From positions 248,001 to 312,000 of the forward strand of contig JAWKZQ010000001.1 in the NCBI GenBank assembly GCA_041395865.1: a stretch of 64,000 nucleotides of DNA, written 5' to 3'. Numbering within the stretch: the stretch's first letter is position 1; each line of letters begins with the position of its first letter. The notes beneath the pieces are model-generated. The model was given only the letters and a program-made list of their open reading frames with translations, did no database searches and was not told where the DNA came from. This stretch comes from IMCC2047 sp041395865 (lineage in GTDB: Bacteria > Pseudomonadota > Gammaproteobacteria > Pseudomonadales > IMCC2047). Below, one piece after another: positions 7,630 to 16,926 of this stretch. The translations under genes and the position numbers were made by a program.

Positions 7630-9297
7630 TTAGAACAGACCTTGGATCAGGCCTTCGTCGTCTACGTGGATGTGGTTAGCAGCTGGTACACGTGGCAGAC
7701 CAGGCATGGTCATGATGTCGCCACATACAACAACTACGAAGCCAGCACCGGCTGACAGACGTACTTCACGAACAGTTACCGTGTGGCCGATTGGCGCACC
7801 GCGCAGGTTCATGTCTGTAGAGAAGCTGTACTGAGTTTTAGCCATACAAACAGGCAGGTTACCGTAACCCATTTCTTCGAACTGCTTCAGACGATCGCGA
7901 ACGGTCTTGTCTGCTGCAACTTCGCTAGCGCCGTAGATCTTAGTGGCGATCGTTTGGATTTTGTCGAACAGAGGCAGGTCCAGGTCGTACAGAGGAGAGA
8001 ACTGTGCACCACCGTGCTCGATCATCTCAACAACGTGGTTGGCCAGCTCTTCAGTACCGGCAGAACCGTTAGCCCAGTGGCTACACAGGATCGCTTTAAC
8101 ACCGTGCTCAGCAGCAGAAGCTTGAACAGCTGCGATTTCTTCGTCAGTGTCGTGGATGAATTGGTTGATCGCAACAACAACAGGAACGCCGAAAGATTTA
8201 ACGTTCTGGATGTGACGAGACAGGTTAGCACAACCCGCTTTAACCGCTTCAACGTTTTCGCCAGTCAGGTTGTCTTTAGCAACGCCGCCGTGCATCTTCA
8301 GAGCACGTACAGTTGCAACGATTACCGCTGCTTCTGGTTTCAGGCCAGCTTTACGACACTTGATGTCAAAGAATTTCTCAGCACCCAGGTCAGCACCGAA
8401 GCCCGCTTCAGTTACAACGTAGTCAGCCAGTTTCAGGGCAGATTTAGTTGCGATTACAGAGTTACAGCCGTGCGCGATGTTCGCGAAAGGACCACCGTGG
8501 ATGAACGCTGGGTTGTTTTCCAGAGTTTGAACCAGGTTAGGGTTCAGGGCGTCTTTCAGCAGAGTCGCCATTGCGCCATCAGCGTCCAGCTGCTTAGCAC
8601 GGATAGGCTGACGCTCGCGAGTTTCAGCAACGATGATGTTGCCGATACGCTCTTGCAGGTCTTTCAGGCTGTTAGCCAGACAGAAGATCGCCATGATTTC
8701 AGAAGCTACAGTGATGTCGAAACCGTCAACACGAGAGTAACCGTTACCTGGACCACCCAGACCGTTAGCGATTTCACGCAGCGCACGGTCGTTCATGTCG
8801 ATAACACGACGGTAAGCGATACGACGGCTGTCGATACCCAGTTCGTTACCCCAGTAGATGTGGTTGTCGATCAGAGCAGCCAGCAGGTTGTGTGCAGCGC
8901 CAATCGCGTGGAAGTCACCTGTGAAGTGCAGGTTGATGTCTTCCATTGGAACAACTTGAGCGTGACCACCACCAGCAGCACCACCTTTCATGCCGAAACA
9001 TGGGCCCAGAGAAGGCTCACGCAGCGCCATGATGGCTTTTTTACCGATACGGTTCAGGCCGTCACCCAGACCTACAGTTGTCGTCGTTTTACCTTCACCG
9101 GCAGGTGTTGGGCTGATCGCGGTAACCAGGATCAGCTTACCGTCTTCACGGTCTTTCAGGCTGTCGATGTATTTCAGGTCGATTTTAGCTTTGTCGTGGC
9201 CGTAAGGACGCAGAGCTTCTGCAGGGATGTCCAGCTTAGCGCCAATCTCCATGATGTTCTGGAGTTTGGCTTTACGCGCGATATCGATATCACTCAT
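7630..9297 (-). CDS. fhs: Formate--tetrahydrofolate ligase
   Basis: The enzyme joins formate to tetrahydrofolate at the cost of ATP, giving 10-formyl-THF for purine and one-carbon metabolism. The 555 residues match the family, with the P-loop TPAGEGKT at residues 64-71, REPSLGPCFGMKGGAAGGG soon after, and the conserved stretches DITVASEIMAIFCLA and YGASEV. The gene stands alone between two terminators. Its codon choice looks strongly biased (few rare codons; stop-free antisense frame over most of the gene), suggesting high expression. Confidence 0.95.
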   Translation of the reverse strand: MSDIDIARKAKLQNIMEIGAKLDIPAEALRPYGHDKAKIDLKYIDSLKDREDGKLILVTAISPTPAGEGKTTTTVGLGDGLNRIGKKAIMALREPSLGPCFGMKGGAAGGGHAQVVPMEDINLHFTGDFHAIGAAHNLLAALIDNHIYWGNELGIDSRRIAYRRVIDMNDRALREIANGLGGPGNGYSRVDGFDITVASEIMAIFCLANSLKDLQERIGNIIVAETRERQPIRAKQLDADGAMATLLKDALNPNLVQTLENNPAFIHGGPFANIAHGCNSVIATKSALKLADYVVTEAGFGADLGAEKFFDIKCRKAGLKPEAAVIVATVRALKMHGGVAKDNLTGENVEAVKAGCANLSRHIQNVKSFGVPVVVAINQFIHDTDEEIAAVQASAAEHGVKAILCSHWANGSAGTEELANHVVEMIEHGGAQFSPLYDLDLPLFDKIQTIATKIYGASEVAADKTVRDRLKQFEEMGYGNLPVCMAKTQYSFSTDMNLRGAPIGHTVTVREVRLSAGAGFVVVVCGDIMTMPGLPRVPAANHIHVDDEGLIQGLF

Positions 9298-9367
9298 TAT
9301 TTCTTACCTTTTGTTTAAATTTTTGAGTTATAAAACTCGCCAAAAAACCTGTCACGCGCCCAATAAA

Positions 9368-9389
9368 AAACATGGATTCAGCCATGTTT
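9368..9389 (-). terminator. Intrinsic terminator of the TRAP binding-protein gene
   Basis: AAACATGG (9368-9375) pairs with CCATGTTT (9382-9389) around a six-base loop, with a T-rich run next on the minus strand. It lies in the 200-base gap before fhs, in which no other feature was recognised. Confidence 0.65.
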
Positions 9390-9497
9390 AAGCGATAAAA
9401 AAAACTAATGGGTCGCATTAAGCGCGCTTATTCTACTTGCAGTCAAACCAATTTACTAGTGTGTCAAGCTGAATTATTGTTTTACAGATAAAACAAT

Positions 9498-10622
9498 CTA
9501 TTCCATAGTTTTCGCATGGGTTCTGGCATTCATGTAAGCCTGCTCAGAAATGCGGTGGTACTCCATGGCTTGTTCCTTAAAGGCATTAAAGGATTCATAC
9601 ACCTTCGCACTCATCGGATCATTTGCCACTTCTTCGGCGATGACCTGCTCAGAAAGCTCACGCAATTTCACCAGAACCTCGTCCGGGAACTTACGCAGCT
9701 CAACGCCATGTTCCTCTACTAGCGTTTTAAGCGCCTGGTTATTGCGTGCCGTAAAGCCGGCCAGCATCTCCAGGTTGGCCACTTTGGCCGCATTTTTCAC
9801 AATGGATTGCAAATCGGCCGGCAGGCTTTCCAGCGCCTCCTTATTAACAATCAGCTCCATCGTGGTGCCCGGCTCGTGCCAACCCGGGTAATAGTAATAC
9901 TTGGCGGCCTTGTGCAAACCAAAGGCCAGGTCGTTATAGGGCCCAACCCACTCTGTCGCATCAATCGTACCGGTTTGTAATGACGGAAATATTTCACCAC
10001 CGGGTAAAAGAACCGGCACGCCTCCGGCACGGCGCAGCACTTCGCCGCCCAATCCGGGCATACGCATTTTCAGGCCTTCCAAATCCGCGACACTGTTAAT
10101 TTCCTTATTGAACCAGCCGCCCATCTGGGTGCCTGAGTTGCCGACTGCCAGCGGCACCAAACCAAAGGGCTCATAAACCTCCTGCCACAGCTCCAGGCCG
10201 CCTCCGGAGTACAGCCACCCGTTCATTTCCTGAGCTGTCATACCGAAGGGCACCGCTGAAAAAAATTGTGAGGCCGGCGCTTTACCTTTCCAGTAATAAG
10301 CGCCGCCGTGTCCGAGTTCAGCCGTGCCGCGTGATACGGCGTCAAAAACTTCCAGCGCCCCAACCAATTCCTTGGCTCCGTATACCTTCACCTTCAGGCG
10401 TCCGCCACTCATTTCCTCGACGAGCTCTGCATAGCGGTTAGCGCCCGCCCCCAGACCGGGAAAGTTCTTTGGCCAGGTGGTGACCATTTTCCACTCAACG
10501 GTTTTTTGCACCGCTTCGGCTGCAGCCGCCGTTTCGGCTTTGTTATCCGCCGACGGCCCGCAGGCCGCCAGCAGCGTTACAAACACAGAGACTGCCAGTA
10601 ATTGGATGGATTTCAGTTTCAT
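9498..10622 (-). CDS. TRAP transporter substrate-binding protein (DctP/TakP-like)
   Basis: A 374-residue periplasmic binding lipoprotein. The signal peptide ends at the lipobox LLAACG with Cys21. The mature protein begins with the DctP phrase WKMVTTWPKNFPGLG and continues with VKVYGAKELVGALEVFDAVSRGTAELGHG, FNKEINSVADLEGLKMRMPG (with the conserved Arg that binds carboxylates) and the TakP-like segment DATEWVGPYNDLAFGLHKAAKYYYYPGW. TakP-type proteins bind 2-oxoacids. The permease genes are not adjacent; the nearest pair is dctQM at 2.3-4.2 kb on the other strand, a likely but unproved partner. The gene stands alone, with its own terminator. Confidence 0.88.
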   Translation of the reverse strand: MKLKSIQLLAVSVFVTLLAACGPSADNKAETAAAAEAVQKTVEWKMVTTWPKNFPGLGAGANRYAELVEEMSGGRLKVKVYGAKELVGALEVFDAVSRGTAELGHGGAYYWKGKAPASQFFSAVPFGMTAQEMNGWLYSGGGLELWQEVYEPFGLVPLAVGNSGTQMGGWFNKEINSVADLEGLKMRMPGLGGEVLRRAGGVPVLLPGGEIFPSLQTGTIDATEWVGPYNDLAFGLHKAAKYYYYPGWHEPGTTMELIVNKEALESLPADLQSIVKNAAKVANLEMLAGFTARNNQALKTLVEEHGVELRKFPDEVLVKLRELSEQVIAEEVANDPMSAKVYESFNAFKEQAMEYHRISEQAYMNARTHAKTME

Positions 10623-10804
10623 GCTGTCTTCCTTTCGTTTTTTTGAGGCTTTTGCACAAGCTGGAATTTTGTTTTCTGGCTAGACAAAAGCGCACGGAAT
10701 GAGAGAGTTTATGGTCTATAAATGATCGATTGAGTACGCTTCAACCAAAAGTAGGTGCTTGAAGCAACACCGCCAGAAAATAAAAGAACAATTGTGCAGA
10801 TGCC

Positions 10805-12982
10805 TCATAAAGCTTCTAACTTGGCATAGGAAACCACCAACCACTTGGTGCCGGCCTGATCGAAATTAATCTGGACCCTCGCCTGGGCGCCCTGTCCCTC
10901 ATAATTAAGCACCACGCCTTCGCCAAATAGTTTATGACCGACGCGCTGGCCCAGGTGGAATTCCGTTTCCGGAATCTGTGCTCCCGAGAAAGCACTCCCC
11001 TTGGAGGCGCCACGCTGGAAGCTCACCGGACGCGTAATCTGGGTCTTCAGGCGTATTTCCCTGAGCAGGTTTTCCGGAATTTCACGGATAAAGCGGGAAG
11101 GACGGTTCAGGGTCTCATTGCCATGCAGGCGACGGCTTTCCGCATAGGTGATATAAAGTTTCTGCATGGCGCGGGTAATCCCCACGTAACAGAGTCGGCG
11201 TTCCTCCTCGAGGCCTGACGGGTCTTCAATCGACATTTTATGGGGGAACAGGCCTTCTTCTACGCCAACCAAAAACACCAGCGGGAATTCCAGCCCCTTG
11301 GCCGAGTGCAGCGTCATCATCTGCACGCTGTCTTCATGCTCGTCGGCCTGCTCTTCACCGGCATCCAGCGCGGCATTAACCAGGAATGACTGCAACGGCG
11401 GCAGCTCGTCGGTCTCATCCGGATCAAAAGCGCGCGTTGCACTGACCAGTTCCTCCAGGTTTTCCACCCGCGTCTGGCCCTTCTCGCCCTTTTCCTCTTT
11501 GTGGAATTGCAGCAAGCCGCTGGCCTGAATCACGTGGTCCGTCAACTCATGCAGCGGCAAGCCTTTGGTGTGTTCATCCAGCTGGTTAACGAGGTCAACA
11601 AACCCCTGTAGCGCGCTGGCTGCACGAGCAGACACGCCACCACCGATCAGCTGCCTGATTGCATCCCACAGCGAACAGCCCTGGTCTCGTGCCGCGATAC
11701 GAATCTGCTCAACACTTTTAGCGCCAATGCCGCGGGTCGGGACATTAATAACGCGCTCAACAGCCGCATCATCGTGCCGGTTCATCACCAGGCGCAGATA
11801 GGCGAGGGCGTTACGGATTTCCAGTCGGTCATAAAAACGCTGGCCGCCATAAACGCGGTAGGGCACCCCCGAGCGGAGCAGGCTCTCTTCAATCACTCGC
11901 GACTGCGCATTGGATCGATAAAGAATGGCACAATCGGAATAGGCCAGTCCCTCCTTGAAGGCTTCCTCAATCGTACTCACCACAAAACGCGCTTCATCCA
12001 CTTCGTTGAAACCCGCGTACAGGGCAATTTGCTCACCCTCATTCCCGTCAGTCCAAAGCTCTTTACCGAGACGGCCCTGGTTTTTGGCAATGACGCTGTT
12101 GGCCGCATTCAGGATGGTGCTGGTGGAACGGTAATTCTGCTCCAGTTTGACGGTTTTAACCGCTTTGAAATCGCGGGTGAATTTCTGGATATTTTCAATC
12201 TTGGCGCCGCGCCAACCGTAAATGGACTGGTCGTCATCGCCCACCACGGTCATGCGGCCGTGCTGTCCGGCCAGCACCTGCAACCAGGCATACTGGATGG
12301 TATTGGTGTCCTGGAACTCGTCCACCAGAATATGGTGGAAGCGCTGCTGGTAATGGGCAAGCACATCCGGTTTATTCAGCCACAGCTCATGGGCGCGCAG
12401 TAGCAGCTCGCCGAAATCCACCATGCCCGCGTTATTACAGGTTTCTTCGTAGGCGGCATAAATCAGGCGCATGGTTTTGCTGTAAGGATCCAGGGCTTCC
12501 GGCACATGTGCTGCCCGCAAGCCTTCGTCTTTCTGGGCATTGATGTACCACTGCACCTGCTTAGGCTGCCAGCGACTATCGTCGATGTTGAGGTTGCGCA
12601 TCACGCGCTTAACGACCCGCAGCTGATCGTCGGAATCGAGGATCTGGAAGTTTTCCGGCAAGTTGGCCTCTTTCCAGTGCGCACGCAGCAAACGGTGAGC
12701 CAAACCATGGAAAGTGCCCACCCACATGCCATATGCAGGAATTTGCAGCAGTTCTTCAATGCGGTGACGCATCTCCCGCGCCGCTTTATTGGTAAAGGTC
12801 ACAGCCAGGATAGCGTGGGGTGAGACATGCTCCGTCTGCACCAGCCAGGCAATCCGGTGCACCAGTACACGGGTTTTCCCACTCCCGGCACCGGCCAGCA
12901 CAAGCGCCGTTTCGTCGCAGGGAAGGGTAACAGCTTCGCGCTGGGCATCATTGAGGGAATCAATTATTGCGGTGACATCCAT
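10805..12982 (-). CDS. uvrD: DNA helicase II UvrD
   Basis: A superfamily 1A 3'-5' helicase for nucleotide excision and mismatch repair. The 725 residues match UvrD. Walker A AGAGSGKT is at residues 30-37, followed by TFTNKAAREM (motif Ia), DEFQDTN (motif II), GDDDQSIYGWRGA (motif III), LEQNYRS (motif IV), TLHSAKGLEFPLVFLVG (motif V) and EERRLCYVGITRA (motif VI). The C-terminal end carries the VGHKLFGEGVVLNYEG Tudor-like segment that contacts RNA polymerase. It is a single gene between sat and the TRAP binding protein. A T-less hairpin at 10738-10765 lies downstream. Confidence 0.95.
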   Translation of the reverse strand: MDVTAIIDSLNDAQREAVTLPCDETALVLAGAGSGKTRVLVHRIAWLVQTEHVSPHAILAVTFTNKAAREMRHRIEELLQIPAYGMWVGTFHGLAHRLLRAHWKEANLPENFQILDSDDQLRVVKRVMRNLNIDDSRWQPKQVQWYINAQKDEGLRAAHVPEALDPYSKTMRLIYAAYEETCNNAGMVDFGELLLRAHELWLNKPDVLAHYQQRFHHILVDEFQDTNTIQYAWLQVLAGQHGRMTVVGDDDQSIYGWRGAKIENIQKFTRDFKAVKTVKLEQNYRSTSTILNAANSVIAKNQGRLGKELWTDGNEGEQIALYAGFNEVDEARFVVSTIEEAFKEGLAYSDCAILYRSNAQSRVIEESLLRSGVPYRVYGGQRFYDRLEIRNALAYLRLVMNRHDDAAVERVINVPTRGIGAKSVEQIRIAARDQGCSLWDAIRQLIGGGVSARAASALQGFVDLVNQLDEHTKGLPLHELTDHVIQASGLLQFHKEEKGEKGQTRVENLEELVSATRAFDPDETDELPPLQSFLVNAALDAGEEQADEHEDSVQMMTLHSAKGLEFPLVFLVGVEEGLFPHKMSIEDPSGLEEERRLCYVGITRAMQKLYITYAESRRLHGNETLNRPSRFIREIPENLLREIRLKTQITRPVSFQRGASKGSAFSGAQIPETEFHLGQRVGHKLFGEGVVLNYEGQGAQARVQINFDQAGTKWLVVSYAKLEAL

Positions 12983-13040
12983 AACATCTCATTCAACAGG
13001 CGGGAAATAAAGGCAGGATTATAGCAGCGTGCTCAACATA

Positions 13041-13068
13041 AATAAGGGTGCCATTGGGCACCCTTATT
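13041..13068 (-). terminator. Intrinsic terminator of the sat operon
   Basis: AATAAGGGTGCC (13041-13052) pairs with GGCACCCTTATT (13057-13068) around a short loop, and TTTATG follows on the minus strand. It separates sat from uvrD. Confidence 0.8.
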
Positions 13069-13103
13069 GTTCGTTAGGCTCAACCACTTAAGTTAGCGGG
13101 AGA

Positions 13104-14291
13104 TTAGCCTTCTGATTGATAGTGCTTCATCAGAATTTCCGCCACTTCCGGACGTGCGAACTCCGTGGGCAACGCCTCACCCGCAGCCAGTTTGGCGCGT
13201 ACCTTCGTGCCAGACAGAATCACAAAATCATCCATGGTGTGATCTTCGGCATCGCGCATCATCACCACACGATTCAACTTCTTGGAGTAAGCCGTGTGAT
13301 CGGCCTTGAAGATTTCAATGTCCAGCGCACCGGCAGGCACTTCTTCGTCAAAGATGGTTTGCGCATCAAATGCACCGTAGTAATCGCCGACACCGGCATG
13401 GTCACGACCGACGATGAAATGTGTACAGCCGCTGTTCTGGCGGAATACCGAGTGCAATACCGCTTCGCGAGGACCGGCATAAAGCATATCGAAACCATAG
13501 CCGGTGATCATCACGGTGTTGGCCGGGAAGTACAGTTCCACCATTTTACGAATCGCCGCATCGCGAACAGGTGCAGGGATATCACCAGGCTTCAATTTGC
13601 CCAGCAGCATGTGAATCAGGACGCCATCGGCATCAACCGCTTCCAGCGCCATTTTGCACAGTTCTTCGTGGGCGCGGTGCATGGGGTTACGCGTCTGGAA
13701 CGCAACGACTTTCTTCCAGCCGCGCTCGGTAATCTCGTTACGGATTTCAACGGCGGTACGGAACGTATCCGGGAAGTCCTGCTGGAAGTAGCTGAAATTC
13801 AGCACCTGAATAGGGCCGGAAATCACGTAGCGGCCCAGACCTTTAAAGGTCGCAACGCCTGGGTGCTCAGGGTCGGTGGTGCGGAAAATCTTTTCGCACA
13901 TACGCTCCACCTGCTCATCGCTCACCTCTTCGATGGCTTCCACATTCTGGATAGCCAGCACCGGATGGCCCTCAACATTCGGGTCACGCAGTGCAATTCG
14001 CTTGGCATCCTTGATGGCAGCGATATCGTCGGTACGGTTAACAATCGGCACCGGCCAGAACAGGCCATCGGTGGTGTGCAGCGTATCAGCAACACTGATC
14101 GCATCGGCCAGGTTCATGTAGCCCGTCAGCGGGTTGAAATAACCGGCACCCAGCATCACGGCATTTGCGGCCGCAGCAGAGTTCAGTAGCAGGGAAGGCA
14201 GCTCTTCTGCTTCGTGAGCGAGTTTGCCATGTTCTGCTGAGTCATAAACAAACAGGGGATTTAGTTCATCAGAACCATAAGGTTTAATCAT
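13104..14291 (-). CDS. sat: Sulfate adenylyltransferase (ATP sulfurylase, Sat type)
   Basis: Makes adenosine 5'-phosphosulfate from ATP and sulfate. The 395-residue protein is the single-chain Sat type, not the CysDN heterodimer. The nucleotide-binding HxxH motif is QTRNPMHRAHEE with His205 and His208, and GRDHAG is at residues 295-300. There is no fused kinase domain. It ends a minus-strand operon after cysC and the HAL2-like nucleotidase, so the operon can make PAPS and clear PAP. The gap to the upstream gene is 56 bases, and a strong terminator follows. Confidence 0.95.
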   Translation of the reverse strand: MIKPYGSDELNPLFVYDSAEHGKLAHEAEELPSLLLNSAAAANAVMLGAGYFNPLTGYMNLADAISVADTLHTTDGLFWPVPIVNRTDDIAAIKDAKRIALRDPNVEGHPVLAIQNVEAIEEVSDEQVERMCEKIFRTTDPEHPGVATFKGLGRYVISGPIQVLNFSYFQQDFPDTFRTAVEIRNEITERGWKKVVAFQTRNPMHRAHEELCKMALEAVDADGVLIHMLLGKLKPGDIPAPVRDAAIRKMVELYFPANTVMITGYGFDMLYAGPREAVLHSVFRQNSGCTHFIVGRDHAGVGDYYGAFDAQTIFDEEVPAGALDIEIFKADHTAYSKKLNRVVMMRDAEDHTMDDFVILSGTKVRAKLAAGEALPTEFARPEVAEILMKHYQSEG

Positions 14292-14347
14292 TTTCTTACT
14301 CCTGTTGACCTACGCAGGGTAGCTCAAATATTTAAAAATCGTTTCGG

Positions 14348-15331
14348 TTAACCACGAACCTGCCGAATCGCCGCGATTACTTCTTCGTGAATCGCGCCAC
14401 AGGTTGCCACTACGCCCTTGTTTTGGTCCAAATAGCGGCCGTGTCCAAAATCGAGCGGATTACCGTGCATGTCGGTCACCTTGCCGCCAGCCGCTTCTAC
14501 CAGCAATTTACCGGCGGCGTGATCCCAGATTTTCTCCCGATAGGTATCGCTGGTCGGCAAACGCAGGTAAATCGAGGCATCGTTACGCGCCACGGCGGCA
14601 TATTTGCATTGGCTATCGATGCGATACGGCTCATGGGTGATGCCCAGTATCTCGGCAATTTGGGCTGACTCGCCTTGATTTGAGTGGCCAGATTCCACCG
14701 ATTCACAAAAACAGGCTTCGCTGGCTGACGTTACCTGGCTGACCTGGATAGGCTGGCCCGGGTCGCTTTCATCAAACAGGCGATACATGGTCGCACCGCC
14801 ATCCTTTGTCGCCGCAAAAAGCGCACCCTGATGCTCGCCGACCATTAAGTTGGGGCAGCCCAGCACACCCAGCACGACTTCGCCGTTCTCAATTAAACCC
14901 AGTGCAATGGCATACTGCTCACCGCGTAAAAAGCCCTTGGTGCCATCAATCGGGTCCAGCGTCCAGTAACGCGGTTGACTGCCATCGGCGTTGCCGTGAT
15001 CGATCCAGGCCAACACCTGTGCTTCGCTGGCTTCGGGTAATTGCTCGGATACATGCTGCACGACGGAAGCACGCAAATTCGCTTCCTCGGCTGTACGCAG
15101 TTCCGCCGAATCCTCTTCGCCCACCATCAAGTCATTGGGCAGCGCCTCCAACAAATGCGCACAAACAATGGCCTGTGCAGCAAAGTCGGCAACCGTGACC
15201 GGGCTTTTATCTTTCTTTTCCAGGGTTTCAGCGGTAACCAGGTTGGCCTGTACCGCACGGCACACCTGCGCAGCGGAACGTACAGCTTTTATCGCAGCGG
15301 TTAATTCCAGCGTATAGCTCATAGCAGTCAC
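14348..15331 (-). CDS. cysQ: 3'(2'),5'-bisphosphate nucleotidase (HAL2/CysQ family)
   Basis: Hydrolyses PAP (and possibly PAPS), the by-product of sulfate reduction and sulfotransfer. The 327-residue protein carries the lithium-sensitive phosphatase metal sites: GEEDS at residues 71-75, LDPIDGTKGF around 125-134 and WDHAAGKLLVEAAGG near the C-terminus. Its length and the FLRGEQYAIALGLIENGEVVLGVLGCPN stretch point to the longer HAL2-like subgroup rather than the short E. coli CysQ. ATG 15331 and ATG 15322 (MSYTLEL) are both possible starts. It lies 3 bases after the cysC stop, so it is surely co-transcribed. Confidence 0.88.
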   Translation of the reverse strand: MTAMSYTLELTAAIKAVRSAAQVCRAVQANLVTAETLEKKDKSPVTVADFAAQAIVCAHLLEALPNDLMVGEEDSAELRTAEEANLRASVVQHVSEQLPEASEAQVLAWIDHGNADGSQPRYWTLDPIDGTKGFLRGEQYAIALGLIENGEVVLGVLGCPNLMVGEHQGALFAATKDGGATMYRLFDESDPGQPIQVSQVTSASEACFCESVESGHSNQGESAQIAEILGITHEPYRIDSQCKYAAVARNDASIYLRLPTSDTYREKIWDHAAGKLLVEAAGGKVTDMHGNPLDFGHGRYLDQNKGVVATCGAIHEEVIAAIRQVRG

Positions 15332-15334
15332 CCG

Positions 15335-15949
15335 TTATTTGGCTGGGATATAACCCTTTTCTTCCAGGTAGCTGATCACCTGTGCAACACAGGCATCCAG
15401 GTCATTTTCAGCGGTATTGACAACCAGCTCTGGTCGCTCAGGGGCTTCATAGGGCGCAGAAATGCCGGTGAATTCAGGGATTTCGCCGGCACGTGCCTTT
15501 TTATAAAGGCCTTTCACATCGCGGCTTTCGCAAACCTCCAGCGGGGCTTCCACGTAAACTTCAATGAAAGTGCCTGCCGCGTGTTTTTCGCGAACCAGGT
15601 CTCGGTCGGCTCGGTAGGGTGAAATAAAGGCAGAGAAAACGATATTACCGGCATCACAAAACAGTTTACACACTTCACCGATACGGCGAATGTTCTCTGT
15701 ACGATCTTCCGGTGAGAAGCCGAGGTTACTGTTCAAGCCGTGGCGAACATTATCGCCATCCAGAATGAAAGCATTGATACCGCGCTCAACCAGCGCAACT
15801 TCAGTCGCCAAAGCAACGGTGGACTTACCCGCGCCGGACAGCCCGGTAAACCACAGGGTTGCGGGTTTGTGGCCCAGGATAGCCTCGCGTTGTGTGGCTG
15901 TAATCTGGCTTTCACTCCAGACAATATTTTTGCTCTTTGGCTCGCTCAT
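15335..15949 (-). CDS. cysC: Adenylylsulfate kinase
   Basis: Phosphorylates APS to PAPS. The 204-residue protein has Walker A GLSGAGKST at residues 36-44, the DGDNVRHG motif at 64-71 and the lid-region EVYVEAPLEVCESRDVKGLYKKARAGEI. The length is that of a stand-alone CysC, not the CysNC fusion. It is the first gene of the cysC-cysQ-sat operon; about 200 bases upstream separate it from the iron-uptake ATPase gene. No clear promoter was picked out in that gap. Confidence 0.95.
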   Translation of the reverse strand: MSEPKSKNIVWSESQITATQREAILGHKPATLWFTGLSGAGKSTVALATEVALVERGINAFILDGDNVRHGLNSNLGFSPEDRTENIRRIGEVCKLFCDAGNIVFSAFISPYRADRDLVREKHAAGTFIEVYVEAPLEVCESRDVKGLYKKARAGEIPEFTGISAPYEAPERPELVVNTAENDLDACVAQVISYLEEKGYIPAK

Positions 15950-16158
15950 TATTGATCCTCACACTAGCTTGTTCTGCTTACAGGCATAACCCGTAATAAA
16001 GGGGGCACATAGTAGCGTTTTCTGCGTGAAGATCAATGTTTCCGTTGCTTGATTAAAAAAACATCGCCGAAGAACAAGGGGTTAGACTAATTGGCACGAC
16101 CAAAATTATCGCAATCATCGTCACGCCAAAAGAAAGCAGCAGGGATTGGGCAGCTTGC

Positions 16159-16926
16159 TTAGAGACTGGCCCCCACCATCAGCACCCCTTCGCCTGAACG
16201 CTGTAGCTCAATGTTCACATCATATGTTTTCGCCAAAGTAGGGGAGGCAAGAATCTCCTCGGTCGCTCCCGACGCACAGACTTGGCCAGCTTTCATCAAT
16301 AAAATATGATCCGCAAACCGTGCCGCAAGATTCAGGTCGTGCAAGGCAACAATGGTAACAGTATTGCGCTCACGCGTAATATCACGCAGCGTATGCATCA
16401 CCTCAAGCTGATGGCGCAAGTCCAATGCACTGGTAGGCTCATCAAGCAGAAAAAGCCTGGCTGACCGCACCATCGCCTGGCATAAGGTAACCATTTGCTG
16501 CTGCCCCCCGGAAAGCTCTCCAATATAGCGCTCGGCAAGATGTTCGATTTGAAAACGCCGCAATAGAGTTGACACCGTTTTAATGTCATCATCGCTTACG
16601 CGCCAGTCTCGTAAATGCTTACGCGCCATCAACACAATTTCAAATACCGTCAAAGCAGCATTGCTGGCAAAGCTCTGCGGCATATAGCACACTTCCCGAA
16701 TTCGCTCAGCCCGATCCAGTGCGTGTAGATCGGCATCACCCAGCATAATCTGACCAGACTGGGGATGCAGTAGTCCCGCGATACAACGGAAAAAAGTCGA
16801 TTTACCCGCCGCATTAGGCCCCAGCAAGGCCGTAACCTGACCGCTGGGTAAGTCGCCGCTTTCGATAGCCTGCAGCACTGGCTTACCTGGGTACGCGAAG
16901 GAAAGGCCGGTAACGCTCAGCTTCAT
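16159..16926 (-). CDS. Iron-complex ABC transporter ATP-binding protein (FecE/FepC-like)
   Basis: The cytoplasmic ATPase of a siderophore, haem or cobalamin-type importer. The 255 residues show Walker A GPNAAGKST (36-44), Q-loop YMPQSF (81-86), signature LSGGQQQ (138-144), Walker B LFLLDEP (158-164) and the switch His in VALHDLNLA. Its start overlaps the permease stop by four bases, giving an operon with the permease, the DUF2218 protein and the binding protein. The Fur box upstream of the receptor gene of the same locus makes iron the likely cargo. Confidence 0.9.
   Translation of the reverse strand: MKLSVTGLSFAYPGKPVLQAIESGDLPSGQVTALLGPNAAGKSTFFRCIAGLLHPQSGQIMLGDADLHALDRAERIREVCYMPQSFASNAALTVFEIVLMARKHLRDWRVSDDDIKTVSTLLRRFQIEHLAERYIGELSGGQQQMVTLCQAMVRSARLFLLDEPTSALDLRHQLEVMHTLRDITRERNTVTIVALHDLNLAARFADHILLMKAGQVCASGATEEILASPTLAKTYDVNIELQRSGEGVLMVGASL

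Noticed and set aside
7783..9318. 511-codon open frame on the plus strand opposite fhs
   Set aside because: It is the antisense shadow of a strongly codon-biased gene. Its translation is rich in Val, Thr, Gln and Phe with no domain, and fhs itself is certain.
10738..10765. GCTTCAA/TTGAAGC hairpin after uvrD as a terminator
   Set aside because: The loop is long (14 bases) and no T-run follows on the minus strand, so the support is weak.
13116..14189. 357-codon open frame opposite sat
   Set aside because: It is an antisense shadow; sat has all family motifs on the other strand.
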